Shown: positions 35,837 through 43,544 of the stretch, in pieces | How the letters are laid out: the number at the start of each line of letters is the position of its first letter | Position numbering within the stretch: the first letter of the stretch is position 1 | Assembly (NCBI GenBank): GCA_016716505.1 | Contig: JADJWF010000002.1 | Location: forward strand, 372,001 to 436,000 | Origin: Verrucomicrobiota bacterium | Lineage (GTDB): Bacteria; Verrucomicrobiota; Verrucomicrobiia; Limisphaerales; J093 | Length of the DNA: 64,000 nucleotides | Reading direction: 5' to 3' | Made by a program: the position numbers and the translations under genes | The notes under the pieces: model-generated | Database searches by the model: none | What the model saw: only the letters and a program-made list of their open reading frames with translations | Told to the model about the DNA's origin: nothing

Positions 35837-36495
35837 GCGGGCATTCCCGCCGGTTGCAGGAGGGTGATCGGTTCCGCCGTGCGGTGCGGATTGCGCGGCG
35901 GCTCCGGCGGCAGGGTCTTGCGGAAGTGCTGGATCGTGTAGCTCTCCAGCCGGGCCAGAAAGGCCTCCAGCTCCTGCCGCTGCCGGCGAATGAGGTGGAC
36001 GAGGATCATCCCCGGCAGGGCGATGCACAGGCCCACCTCCGGGGGGAACAGGGCCTGGGAGATGCCATCGGCCATCGCCTGCGTGACCTTGCCTCCGCCG
36101 CCTCCCGCAGCCAGGGCCTGAAACGTGACCAACATGCCGAAAACGGTGCCGAGCAACCCCACCAAGGGCGCGGCCGCGACGAAGGCCCCGAGGGTGGAGA
36201 TGCGGCGATCAATGGCCGGCAATTCCGCTGCGGCCACCTCCGCAAACCGCTGGCTGATCTCGGCGCTCGTCCGCCCCGCACCGGCGTAGCGGATGATTTC
36301 GCCCACCTCGCCTTCCGCAGTCTCCGGCTGCCGCACCCAGCGTTGCCACTCGGACTCTGCCAGACGCCGGTGCTGGCGGCGGAGAAGGCCGCGCCAGAGG
36401 CCCAGACCGGTGACAAACATGGCGATGCAAACGCCCAGCAGCGGCCACATGACCCAGCCACCCTGGGTCCAGATCTTGAGGATGTGTTCAATCAT
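35833..36495 (-). CDS. exbB: ExbB/MotA/TolQ-type proton channel protein (short form)
   Basis: A 220-aa protein with three helices. The N-terminal segment 'GGWVMWPLLGVCIAMFVTGL' is followed by 'SEWQRWVRQP', then the MotA/TolQ/ExbB core 'LGAFVAAAPLVGLLGTVFGM' and 'GISQALFPPEVGLCIALPGM'. It forms the pentameric channel around ExbD. Start: ATG at 36493-36495. Its first ~60 residues are clearly duplicated in the separate 68-aa protein at 38880-39086. It sits 7 nt after the longer ExbB-type gene. Confidence 0.92.
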   Translation of the reverse strand: MIEHILKIWTQGGWVMWPLLGVCIAMFVTGLGLWRGLLRRQHRRLAESEWQRWVRQPETAEGEVGEIIRYAGAGRTSAEISQRFAEVAAAELPAIDRRISTLGAFVAAAPLVGLLGTVFGMLVTFQALAAGGGGGKVTQAMADGISQALFPPEVGLCIALPGMILVHLIRRQRQELEAFLARLESYTIQHFRKTLPPEPPRNPHRTAEPITLLQPAGMPA

Positions 36496-36502
36496 AACGG
36501 GT

Positions 36503-37909
36503 TTAAGCGGGTTGCGGATTGGAAGCGGGTTCGGGATCAGGCAGACCATTGATGAAGCCCACGGTGGTTTGCTCCATGCCGGCCAGCACGCCTTTCACCT
36601 TGCGCGAGATGACCGCGTGCAACAGGAGGGAGGGGATGGCCACGATGAGGCCGAATTCGGTCGTGATGAGCGCCTCCGAGATGCCGCCGGCGAGCGTCTT
36701 GGGATCGCCCGTGCCGAAGACGGTGATCATGTTGAAGGTGTTGATCATGCCGGTGACCGTTCCCAACAGGCCCAGCAGCGGCGCGGCGGCCGCCGCCAAG
36801 GCGAGGAACGGCACCCAACGCTCCAGTTTCGGTCTGGCGGCCAGCATCTTCTCGTACATGACCTCCTCGATGTACTCCTTGGGCTCACCCAAGTGCTGGA
36901 GCGCGGAAGTCAACATCTCGCCCACCGGCCCCGGGATGGATTTCGCGTGGGCCTCAGCCTTGGGTTTCTGCTGCGCGGCGAGAGAGGTGAGAATCAACTT
37001 CAAATCGGCCGGCGAGGCCGTGCGCACCCGGGCGACCTGGAACCATTTGAACAGGAAAATCAGGAGCGACACGGCACCGAGCAGGAGAATCGGCACCATG
37101 ACCGGTCCGCCCTTGGCGATGTGAACCGCCCAACTGTCCCGCGTCGCCTGAATACGCACCGCGTTGCCGAGCGAAAAATCCGTCGGCAGATCGCCCGACC
37201 CAGTCCGCACGGTAGCGCGCAGGCCATCCATCAGCGGGCCCGGTACTGGGACAACATTCGGCTCGGCCGAATTGAGCCGCTGCTCCACCACGCCCGCCGC
37301 CTCGCTGGTCTCGCTCACAAACCAGGCGGCCGGCCCAACCACGGCGAACTGCCCCTTTTCCACCAGGCCGCCCGGCGCGAGGGCCTGGCCAGCGAAGCGG
37401 TCGCCCCCGACCGCGCTCTCGAGTCGCGCCAGCGCGAGGCGCAGGAAATCAAACTGCCGGCCCAATTTGGCCGCATGGTCGAGCTCCAACGACTCGGCCG
37501 CCGCCGCCGCTTCCTTGATGGCCGGCTGGTGCCGGGCGAGCTCGGCGATGTGGAGACGGGATTCAAAAGAACGGCGGTACTCGCCCAGCAGCGCCTCCAC
37601 GAACCGCACCTCGTTGCTGCGGGCGGCGACTTCCCCGCGCAGCAGATTCAGGCTGACCAACTGATTGCCCTCGTCCCGCTGGGCGGTCTGCAGGGCGGCA
37701 CGGGCGGCCAAAACCTCCTGCTCCAGGCTCCCGAGCTGGCGCGCCAGCGGCAGTCGCTCTTCCTCGATCTGCGACCGGAGCGCGGTCAACTCCGCCAGCG
37801 CGGCTTGGAGATCGCGCTCCGACTCCGCGGAGAGGTTATCCAGCGTTTGGGCGGAACCCGCGCCGCCGATCAACCACACGACGAACAAACGGAACCACAG
37901 GGCACGCAT
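36503..37909 (-). CDS. ExbB/MotA-type protein with N-terminal periplasmic coiled coil (long form)
   Basis: A 468-aa protein with a signal peptide ('LFVVWLIGGAGSAQ'). A Glu/Ala-rich coiled coil (~25-150, 'ALAELTALRSQIEEERLPLA') and a globular periplasmic region precede a C-terminal MotA/TolQ/ExbB domain with helices around 'GPVMVPILLLGAVSLLIFLF', 'AAAAAPLLGLLGTVTGMINT' and 'ALITTEFGLIVAIPSLLLHA'. Two ExbB-type proteins, one with a long periplasmic coil, are characteristic of DUF3450-linked TonB systems. It begins 9 nt after the DUF3450 stop codon, so both are cotranscribed. Confidence 0.9.
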   Translation of the reverse strand: MRALWFRLFVVWLIGGAGSAQTLDNLSAESERDLQAALAELTALRSQIEEERLPLARQLGSLEQEVLAARAALQTAQRDEGNQLVSLNLLRGEVAARSNEVRFVEALLGEYRRSFESRLHIAELARHQPAIKEAAAAAESLELDHAAKLGRQFDFLRLALARLESAVGGDRFAGQALAPGGLVEKGQFAVVGPAAWFVSETSEAAGVVEQRLNSAEPNVVPVPGPLMDGLRATVRTGSGDLPTDFSLGNAVRIQATRDSWAVHIAKGGPVMVPILLLGAVSLLIFLFKWFQVARVRTASPADLKLILTSLAAQQKPKAEAHAKSIPGPVGEMLTSALQHLGEPKEYIEEVMYEKMLAARPKLERWVPFLALAAAAAPLLGLLGTVTGMINTFNMITVFGTGDPKTLAGGISEALITTEFGLIVAIPSLLLHAVISRKVKGVLAGMEQTTVGFINGLPDPEPASNPQPA

Positions 37910-37918
37910 GACAAGAAA

Positions 37919-38683
37919 TCAGCGGATTTGAACGGGCAGGGCCACGAATTCGGCGGGAATTTCGTTGCGGTACATCTTCAGCGCCGAAGCGAGCTGAGGG
38001 GCCAGCTCGTTGCGGACGGTCCACTCCCAACCGGATGGTCCCGGAACCCCGGTGCCAGCGAAGTCACCGGCCTGGTTGACGAACCACGCCTGGCCGAGGC
38101 CGAGGTACACCACCGTTACCGCGATGGCCCGACCGTCTGGCGTGGATCGGGTCTCTTCGGTGGTGGTTACCGCCGCGTTGAACTTGTCCACCTCGTTGAG
38201 CAGCGTCACCAGGGCCTGCACGCGGGGGACGATGGCGACGTTGGTGGCCGCCGGGTCGGCCGGAAAGCGGTTGAGGAGTGGCTGAACGGTTGTCAGCAGG
38301 ACGGGCGGGAAGACGGCCGCGAGTTTCTTGACCTGGGTTTCCAGTTCGCCCACGCGGGTCCGCGCCACCTCGACGGCCGCCTGGTAGCGATCGCGGTCCG
38401 CCGTCGCTGCCGCCCGCTGCTCGGCCACGAAAGTGAGATTTGTGTCGAGCTTGGCGGTTTGATCCCGGACCGCCGACAGCTCCCGCTCCAAGAGTGCGAG
38501 ACTCTGCGCCAAGGTTTCCTTGTCCCGCGCCCAGTCAGCCCGCGTTTTGGCGATGGTCTGCCGCGCTTGGACCCACTGCTCCAGCGGCGCGCGGACGCTC
38601 TCCACGCCGGCCGAGCGGCCATCGGAGCAAACGGCACCAAGCAGGAGTGCCACCGCCAGCCTTGAATGAAATCTCTGCCTCAC
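37919..38683 (-). CDS. DUF3450 family periplasmic coiled-coil protein
   Basis: A 254-aa protein with a signal peptide ('SRLAVALLLGAVCSDGRSAG'), a long helical coiled coil ('TLAQSLALLERELSAVRDQT', ~40-120) and a C-terminal domain ('VVYLGLGQAWFVNQAGDFAG', 'LAPQLASALKMYRNEIPAEF'). This matches DUF3450, a family found with paired ExbB proteins. I chose the GTG at 38681-38683 because it directly precedes the signal peptide; a TTG at 38716 is in frame but would overlap the promoter region. A Pho box lies about 45 bp upstream, so this gene probably heads the Pho-controlled TonB operon. Confidence 0.85.
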   Translation of the reverse strand: MRQRFHSRLAVALLLGAVCSDGRSAGVESVRAPLEQWVQARQTIAKTRADWARDKETLAQSLALLERELSAVRDQTAKLDTNLTFVAEQRAAATADRDRYQAAVEVARTRVGELETQVKKLAAVFPPVLLTTVQPLLNRFPADPAATNVAIVPRVQALVTLLNEVDKFNAAVTTTEETRSTPDGRAIAVTVVYLGLGQAWFVNQAGDFAGTGVPGPSGWEWTVRNELAPQLASALKMYRNEIPAEFVALPVQIR

Positions 38684-38727
38684 GGCGGAAAGTGTCTTTG
38701 CGGCAGGTGGCGGCAATGCGACGGAAA

Positions 38728-38745
38728 TGTTACAAACCAGTGACG
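38728..38745 (-). promoter_or_regulatory. Pho box upstream of the DUF3450-exbB-exbD-tonB operon
   Basis: On the minus strand two 7-bp half-sites, CGTCACT and TGTAACA, flank a 4-bp GGTT spacer, giving the 11-bp periodicity of PhoB boxes (family consensus CTGTCAT-N4-CTGTCAT or TGTAAC variants). It lies 45 bp before the GTG of the DUF3450 gene, a suitable place to replace a -35 element. No good -10 was identified. Confidence 0.65.
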
Positions 38746-38879
38746 ATTTGGGGTCGGCGAGGAGACGGCCGGAGGCGTGCCGCCACAGAAGATCGCAGGC
38801 CGTGCCATCTGCCGGAGGACCGGCCAGCAGCGCGAGGGAACCTGCACGAGAGTCCCGACCCCTAGGGCGCGTCCCCGGC

Positions 38880-39086
38880 TCAGCCGTTGGCCTCTCTGGG
38901 CTCCCGGACCCAGCGGTGCCATTCCGGCTGGGTCATTCGGCGGTCTTGGCACCGCCGTCGAGCCCGCGCGACACCGACTCCCACCACCGCGACAAACAGG
39001 ACAATGCCGACCACCGGCCAGAAACCCCAGCTTCCGGCCGCCAACACCACGTGTTCCAGCGCGGACGAGTATCGTTCAAAGCCCAC
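38880..39086 (-). CDS. 68-aa membrane protein duplicating the ExbB N-terminus
   Basis: One hydrophobic helix ('GFWPVVGIVLFVAVVGVGVA') is followed by a basic stretch and 'PEWHRWVREPREANG'. Aligned with the first 60 residues of the ExbB at 35833-36495 it shares 'EH', 'WP-LG', an Arg-rich linker and 'EW-RWVR-P--A-G' in the same order and spacing, so it is a free-standing copy of that segment without the channel core. It starts with GTG at 39084-39086 and has its own Pho box ~45 bp upstream. It may compete with or modulate ExbB assembly. The homology is visible directly; the role is a guess. A small ExbB-derived regulator fits better than a random frame. Confidence 0.65.
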   Translation of the reverse strand: MGFERYSSALEHVVLAAGSWGFWPVVGIVLFVAVVGVGVARARRRCQDRRMTQPEWHRWVREPREANG

Positions 39087-39129
39087 GCTGAAAGCTTGGC
39101 CGAATCGCTTTTCGGCCCGGTGGCATAAA

Positions 39130-39147
39130 GGTTACGAACAGGTAACA
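39130..39147 (-). promoter_or_regulatory. Pho box upstream of the 68-aa ExbB-like protein
   Basis: On the minus strand TGTTACC and CGTAACC half-sites are separated by TGTT (11-bp periodicity). A plausible -10 (TTTATG or TATGCC) follows directly. Between it and the gene start lies a perfect 7-bp hairpin GGCCGAA / TTCGGCC at 39099-39118. The site is also between the end of pstB (39204) and the TonB operon, so it defines a separate transcription unit. Confidence 0.65.
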
Positions 39148-39203
39148 TCGGACACTGCCCCGCTCTTCGATCCTCTGGACGACCCGATTCCCCGGGGCAG
39201 GCT

Positions 39204-39977
39204 TCAACCGTACCGGCCCTCGATGTACTCGGCGGTCTTGGGGTTTTGCGGATTGAGGAAGAGGTCCTCGGTGCGCCGGTGCTCGATGAGCCGGCCCATC
39301 AGCATGAAGATGCACTCGTCACTGGCCCGCCGGGCCTGGGCCATGTTGTGCGTCACGATCACGATCGTGTACCGGCCCTTGAGCGCGAACATCAGTTCCT
39401 CAATCGCGCGAGTGCCCTCGACATCCAGCGCCGAGCAGGGCTCGTCCATGAGGATGACTTCGGGCTTTAACGGCAGCAGCCGGGCGATGCACAGCTTCTG
39501 CTGCTGTTCGAGCTGCAGATGGGTTGCCTTTTCGTGGAGCCGGTCCTTCAGGTCGGTCCACAGCCCGACCTCGGTCAGCGCTTTCTCCACTGCCTCGTCC
39601 AGCATCTCGCGTTTCAGGTCGGACCGCTCGTTATGGACGCGCAGGCCAAAAACGACGTTCTCGTACACTGAGATCGGGAGCGGGTTGGGCCGTTGGAACA
39701 CCATGCCGACGGTCTTGCGCAACTCGATCAGGGAGACATCCGGGTCGTAGATGTTCTTGCCCAGGATTTTGATCTCGCCGGTGGTGGTGACGTAGCCGTA
39801 GCGCTCATTGACCCGGTTGAAGCAGCGCAGCAGCGTGGTCTTGCCGCAACCCGAGGGGCCGATCAGGGACGTGATGATTCCGTGCTGAATGTCCACCGTC
39901 ACGTCCAGCAGCGCCTGGAACTTGGCGTACCAGAGGTTCAGGCCACGGGTGGTGATGCAGGGCGAAGTTACGGTCAT
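39204..39977 (-). CDS. pstB: PstB-like ATPase lacking the ABC signature motif
   Basis: A 257-aa protein, clearly PstB-like end to end. Walker A is intact ('IGPSGCGKTT', ~39-48), as are the Q-loop ('GMVFQRPNP', Gln 95), Walker B with catalytic Glu ('VILMDEPCSALD', Glu 179) and switch His ('IVIVTHNM', His 210). The signature that should read LSGGQ is instead LQLEQ (residues 154-158, within 'ATHLQLEQQQKLCIAR'), read directly from the DNA. Alone it would be expected to hydrolyse ATP poorly as a homodimer. The neighbouring PstB, 70 bp upstream in the same operon, keeps LSGGQ but lost other motifs, so the two probably work as a heterodimer with PstA and PstC. Confidence 0.9.
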   Translation of the reverse strand: MTVTSPCITTRGLNLWYAKFQALLDVTVDIQHGIITSLIGPSGCGKTTLLRCFNRVNERYGYVTTTGEIKILGKNIYDPDVSLIELRKTVGMVFQRPNPLPISVYENVVFGLRVHNERSDLKREMLDEAVEKALTEVGLWTDLKDRLHEKATHLQLEQQQKLCIARLLPLKPEVILMDEPCSALDVEGTRAIEELMFALKGRYTIVIVTHNMAQARRASDECIFMLMGRLIEHRRTEDLFLNPQNPKTAEYIEGRYG

Positions 39978-40047
39978 GAGAAGCTCGCGCGGGGCTGCCC
40001 CGTCGGCGCCTCGGGCGTTGGTCGGATGGCTGGGTTGGCCGAGGGAG

Positions 40048-40812
40048 TCATCCGAAAATCCCGTTCACGTACTCGAAGGTCCGCCGGTCCTTCGGGTGGT
40101 CGCTGAAGATTTCCTCGGTCGGGCCGATCTCCACGATGTTGCCATTCCAGAGAAACATCGTGCGGTCCGCCAGGCGGCGGGCCTGCTGGGTCAGGTTGGT
40201 GACCAGCAGGATCGTCACGTGCGCCCGCAATTCCTTGAGCACGTCCTCGATCCGCATGGTGGTCACCGGGTCAATGGCGATCGAAAACTCGTCGAGGCAG
40301 AGGATCTCCGGGTCATGCGACAGGGCGCGCGCAATGGTGAGCCGCTGCTGCTGGCCACCCGAGAGCTTGGTGCCCAGGGTGTCCAGGCGGTCCTTGACCT
40401 CCTCCCAGAGCGCGGCCTGGCGGAGACAACGCTCGACCCGCGCGTCGAGTTCGGCCGGGTCGGTGACGCCGGCGCACCGCGGGGCGAAGGCGACGTTGTC
40501 ATAGATCGTCAGCGGCAGCCCGACCGGCAACGGTGCCACCATGCCGATCTTGCGGCGGAGACCATAGACGTCCGGCACGCGCATCACGTCCTCGCCGTCC
40601 ACCCGCACGGTGCCGGTCATGACGGCGCCGGGCGTGAACTCGACCGTCCGATTGATGCACCGGAGCAGGGATGTCTTGCCGGACTGAGCGGGGCCGATGA
40701 CGCCCAGGATTTCGCGCGGGGCGACCGTGAACGAGATGCCGTGGAGAACCTCCTTGTGCCCGTAGCTCAGGCGCAGGTTCTCCACTGCGATCTTGGGGGC
40801 GGGACTCACCAT
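40048..40812 (-). CDS. pstB: PstB-like ATPase lacking the Q-loop Gln and switch His
   Basis: A 254-aa ATPase of the phosphate importer. Walker A is present ('IGPAQSGKTS', ~39-48), the signature is perfect ('LGTKLSGGQQQRLTIARA') and the catalytic Glu is kept ('ILCLDEF', Glu 175). However, the Q-loop reads 'GMVAPLPVG', with Pro where Gln belongs, and the H-loop reads 'ILLVTNLTQQA', with Asn where His belongs. The D-loop is also altered ('SIAIDP'). These losses complement those of the second PstB. The ATG at 40810-40812 overlaps the pstA end by 7 bp; the upstream frame to 40971 lies within pstA and is not used. Confidence 0.9.
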   Translation of the reverse strand: MVSPAPKIAVENLRLSYGHKEVLHGISFTVAPREILGVIGPAQSGKTSLLRCINRTVEFTPGAVMTGTVRVDGEDVMRVPDVYGLRRKIGMVAPLPVGLPLTIYDNVAFAPRCAGVTDPAELDARVERCLRQAALWEEVKDRLDTLGTKLSGGQQQRLTIARALSHDPEILCLDEFSIAIDPVTTMRIEDVLKELRAHVTILLVTNLTQQARRLADRTMFLWNGNIVEIGPTEEIFSDHPKDRRTFEYVNGIFG

Positions 40813-41702
40813 TTCTTCCGGGAGCGCAGGTAGCTGCGCACGATGATCGCGGTGGCATTCACCAGAAGGACCGCGCCGAGGAGCACGACGGCGATGGCGT
40901 AGGGCAGCGCTTCCGGGGCATTGTTCACCTGCGTGGTCACGGTGTAGAGATGCATCGAAAGCGCCATGCACTGGTCGGTCAGCGCGTAGGGGAACAGCGC
41001 GCCATCGGCGACCTTCTTGAAGAACACCGCTCCGGTGAACATGATCGGCGCGGTTTCACCCGCCGTCCGCGACACCTGGAGAATGACGCCGGTGAGAATA
41101 CCGCTGATCGAATTGGGCAGCACGACCCGCCAGATGGTCTGCCAACGGGAGGCCCCGACGTTCCAGCAGGCCTCGCGAAACGACAGGGGCACGGCGTTCA
41201 GCGCCTCCTTCGTGCTCGCGATGATGACTGGCAGGGTCATGATCGCCAGGGTCAGGGAGGCGGCGAGGATGGAGCGACCAAGCCCGGCAAACAGCACGAA
41301 GGCGCCCAAGCCGAAGAGCGCGTGAACGATGCTGGGAACCCCGGCCAGGTTGACCACCGCGAGGTTGATCAAGCGGGTCAGCCAGCTTTCGCGGGCGTAC
41401 TCGTTCAAATACACCGCGCACAGCACCCCAATGGGCGCGGCCACCAGCAGCGCGATCACCACCAGATACACCGTGCCCACCAGGGCCGACCAGATGCCAC
41501 CGGCGCGCATGCCGTCCGTCGGGTTGGTCACCAGGAACGCCCAGTTGATCAGGGGCGCGCCCTTGACGACCAGATAGGCGACGATGGCGAACAGCGGCAG
41601 GACCATGGCGAGGACCATCCCGGAAAGCACAAGGGCCGCGAGGCGCTCCCGACGGAGCTTGCGCAACACGTGCGGCGTGGCGGTGAAGGTCGGCGGGTTC
41701 AT
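40806..41702 (-). CDS. pstA: Phosphate ABC transporter permease PstA (operon 1)
   Basis: A 298-aa inner-membrane permease with about six helices. PstA hallmarks are 'APIGVLCAVYLNEYARESWL', 'VVNLAVVNLAGVPSIVHALF'-type sequence and the EAA loop 'EALNAVPLSFREACWNVGAS' that docks the ATPases. 'VSRTAGETAPIMFTGA' is also typical. The ATG overlaps the pstC stop by 4 nt (ATGA). It pairs with PstC to form the channel and with the two non-identical PstB proteins encoded downstream. Confidence 0.94.
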   Translation of the reverse strand: MNPPTFTATPHVLRKLRRERLAALVLSGMVLAMVLPLFAIVAYLVVKGAPLINWAFLVTNPTDGMRAGGIWSALVGTVYLVVIALLVAAPIGVLCAVYLNEYARESWLTRLINLAVVNLAGVPSIVHALFGLGAFVLFAGLGRSILAASLTLAIMTLPVIIASTKEALNAVPLSFREACWNVGASRWQTIWRVVLPNSISGILTGVILQVSRTAGETAPIMFTGAVFFKKVADGALFPYALTDQCMALSMHLYTVTTQVNNAPEALPYAIAVVLLGAVLLVNATAIIVRSYLRSRKKW

Positions 41703-42607
41703 TGTCGGCGCACGCCGCGCACGGCGAGGTCGGCCAGCAGGTTCACCACGAAGGTGATCGAGAAGAGCATCAGCCCAATCAAAAACAGCATCCGATAGTG
41801 CGGCGAGCCCACCGCTGTCTCACCCAGTTCGGCGGCAATGGTCGCGGTCAACGTGCGAATGGGGTCAAACAGGCTCGTCGGGATGTTCACGGCGTGACCG
41901 GTAGCCATGAGGACCGCCATGGTCTCGCCGATCGCGCGGCCGACGCCCAGCAGGACGGCGGCCAGGAGCCCGTTGCGCGCAGCGGGCAGCAGCACGCGAT
42001 ACACGGTCTGCCACCGCGTGGCGCCCAGGGCCAGGGCGGCCTCCCGGTACGAATCCGGCACCGCTTTGAGCGCATCCTCCCCGATGCTGACGATGATTGG
42101 CACGCTCATCAGCGCGAGCAGCAGCGCGGCGTTGAACAGGTTCAGTCCCACCGGAGCGGGCAGCCAGGTCTGAATCAGGTGGTTCATGACGCTCAGGCCG
42201 ATGAAGCCCCAGACGATGCTCGGAATCGCGGCAAGCATCTCGATGACGACCTTCAGAGTTTCCTTCAGCCTACCGCCGCAGAATTCCGACACGAACACCG
42301 CCGCGCCCAGGCCGAAGGGCACCGCAAACAACATGGCCAGGCCGGTCACGCTCAACGTGCCGATGATCATGGCGCCGACGCCGTAGCGAACGTTGGACCG
42401 CGAAGTGGGATACCACTCGGGACTGAAGATCACCTGAATCCAGTTCAGATCCGGAATCAGCGGCGCGCCCTCGAGGAAGACAAACAGGAAAATGCTGAAG
42501 ACAAAGATCACCGCGCTGATCCCGCAGAGCCGGATGATCCACTCGATGGCGCGCTCGCCCCAGAGCGATAGTGCGGAACGGGCCTGGCGGACGGGCGGTG
42601 GATTCAC
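41699..42607 (-). CDS. pstC: Phosphate ABC transporter permease PstC (operon 1)
   Basis: A 302-aa permease beginning with GTG at 42605-42607, overlapping the pstS stop by 4 nt (GTGA). The open frame upstream to 43069 runs inside pstS and is rejected. Motifs include 'AVPFGLGAAVFVSEF', 'EMLAAIPSIVWGFIGLSVM' and the EAA loop 'DALKAVPDSYREAALALGAT', then 'GRAIGETMAVLMATGHA'. Length is normal for PstC, in contrast to the longer PstC of the divergent operon. Confidence 0.94.
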   Translation of the reverse strand: MNPPPVRQARSALSLWGERAIEWIIRLCGISAVIFVFSIFLFVFLEGAPLIPDLNWIQVIFSPEWYPTSRSNVRYGVGAMIIGTLSVTGLAMLFAVPFGLGAAVFVSEFCGGRLKETLKVVIEMLAAIPSIVWGFIGLSVMNHLIQTWLPAPVGLNLFNAALLLALMSVPIIVSIGEDALKAVPDSYREAALALGATRWQTVYRVLLPAARNGLLAAVLLGVGRAIGETMAVLMATGHAVNIPTSLFDPIRTLTATIAAELGETAVGSPHYRMLFLIGLMLFSITFVVNLLADLAVRGVRRQ

Positions 42608-43536
42608 GGGGCGGCCTCCTTTGGCGGCATGGGAATGTAGCCGATGCGTTCCACAATGCTCTGACCCGCTGGGGACACCACCCACTCCAGGAAGGCCAGG
42701 ACGTGCGGCGGCGGTTGCCCCGGGGTGTACATGAACATCGGCCGCGAGATCGGGTAGCTTCGGTCCAGCGTGGTGGCGATGTTCGGCAGCACCGCCCGCG
42801 CGCCCTTGCGCGGTGAAACCGGGATCATCTTGACGTTCTCCGTCCGATAGCCCAGGCCGCTGTAACCGATGGCCCCCGGAGTGCGCGAAACCAGCTCCAC
42901 CACGTCCTTGGAACCGTTCATGTCGAGCGACCCCAGTTTGAAGTCCGTGTGTTTGCCGCAGACCACGTCCCGGAAATACTGATAGGTGCCCGAGTTGTTC
43001 TGGCGGCTGACCCGGATGATCCGGTCGGTGCGCGCGTTCGGAATGTTTGTGATGCCCAACTGCGACCACCGGTCAATCCGCCCCCCTTCCGCGTAGATCT
43101 CGTGCAATTCCTCCATGCTGATTTCGGTGATCGGGTTGTCCTTGTGGACGTAGATGGACAAGGCGTCGAAGCCGACCAGGAATTCCCGCGGTTTGATGCC
43201 CCAGCGCTGGGCGCCCTTCGCCTCCTCCTCGGGCTCGATGTGGCGGCTCGAGTTGGCCACATCCGCCGTCCCATTCATCAGCGCCGCGATCCCCAGACCG
43301 GACCCGCCGCCCGACACTTCCACGGAAAGGTTCGGGGCCACGCCCTGATACGCCTCGGCCCACGCCTGGGCGAGATTCACCATGGTGTCCGAGCCGATGT
43401 TCTGGATGACCGTCGGCCGCGGCTTGGACCGGGAAGCACCGGCGCCACAGCCCCCACCCGCCCCCAACATCAGGACAAGACAGCCACTCAGCCACAGGGT
43501 GGCGCGCAGGTGACGTGACAGGGGAAGCCGGGGCAT
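42604..43536 (-). CDS. pstS: Phosphate-binding protein PstS (operon 1), probable lipoprotein
   Basis: About 310 aa. The signal sequence ('LWLSGCLVLMLGAGGGCG') has a lipobox-like Gly-Gly-Cys end, so it may be lipid-anchored. The mature part opens 'NIGSDTMVNLAQAWAEAYQG' and has 'SGGGSGLGIAALMNGTADVA', the phosphate-binding loops of PstS. 'NNSGTYQYFRDVV' and a C-terminal 'PAGQSIVERIGYIPMP' follow. I use the ATG at 43534-43536; a TTG at 43546-43548 would overlap the phoU stop by a TTGA junction and is equally possible. It captures periplasmic phosphate for PstC/PstA. Confidence 0.92.
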   Translation of the reverse strand: MPRLPLSRHLRATLWLSGCLVLMLGAGGGCGAGASRSKPRPTVIQNIGSDTMVNLAQAWAEAYQGVAPNLSVEVSGGGSGLGIAALMNGTADVANSSRHIEPEEEAKGAQRWGIKPREFLVGFDALSIYVHKDNPITEISMEELHEIYAEGGRIDRWSQLGITNIPNARTDRIIRVSRQNNSGTYQYFRDVVCGKHTDFKLGSLDMNGSKDVVELVSRTPGAIGYSGLGYRTENVKMIPVSPRKGARAVLPNIATTLDRSYPISRPMFMYTPGQPPPHVLAFLEWVVSPAGQSIVERIGYIPMPPKEAAP

Positions 43537-43544
43537 GGACAGGC

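Noticed and set aside
36293..38665. 790-codon open frame on the plus strand
   Set aside because: Antisense to ExbB and DUF3450 genes and rich in Arg/Gln/Gly; shadow frame.
39099..39118. Hairpin GGCCGAA/TTCGGCC as a terminator of the Pst operon
   Set aside because: It lies downstream of the Pho box and before the mini-ExbB start and has no T-run, so it is more likely a 5'-leader structure.
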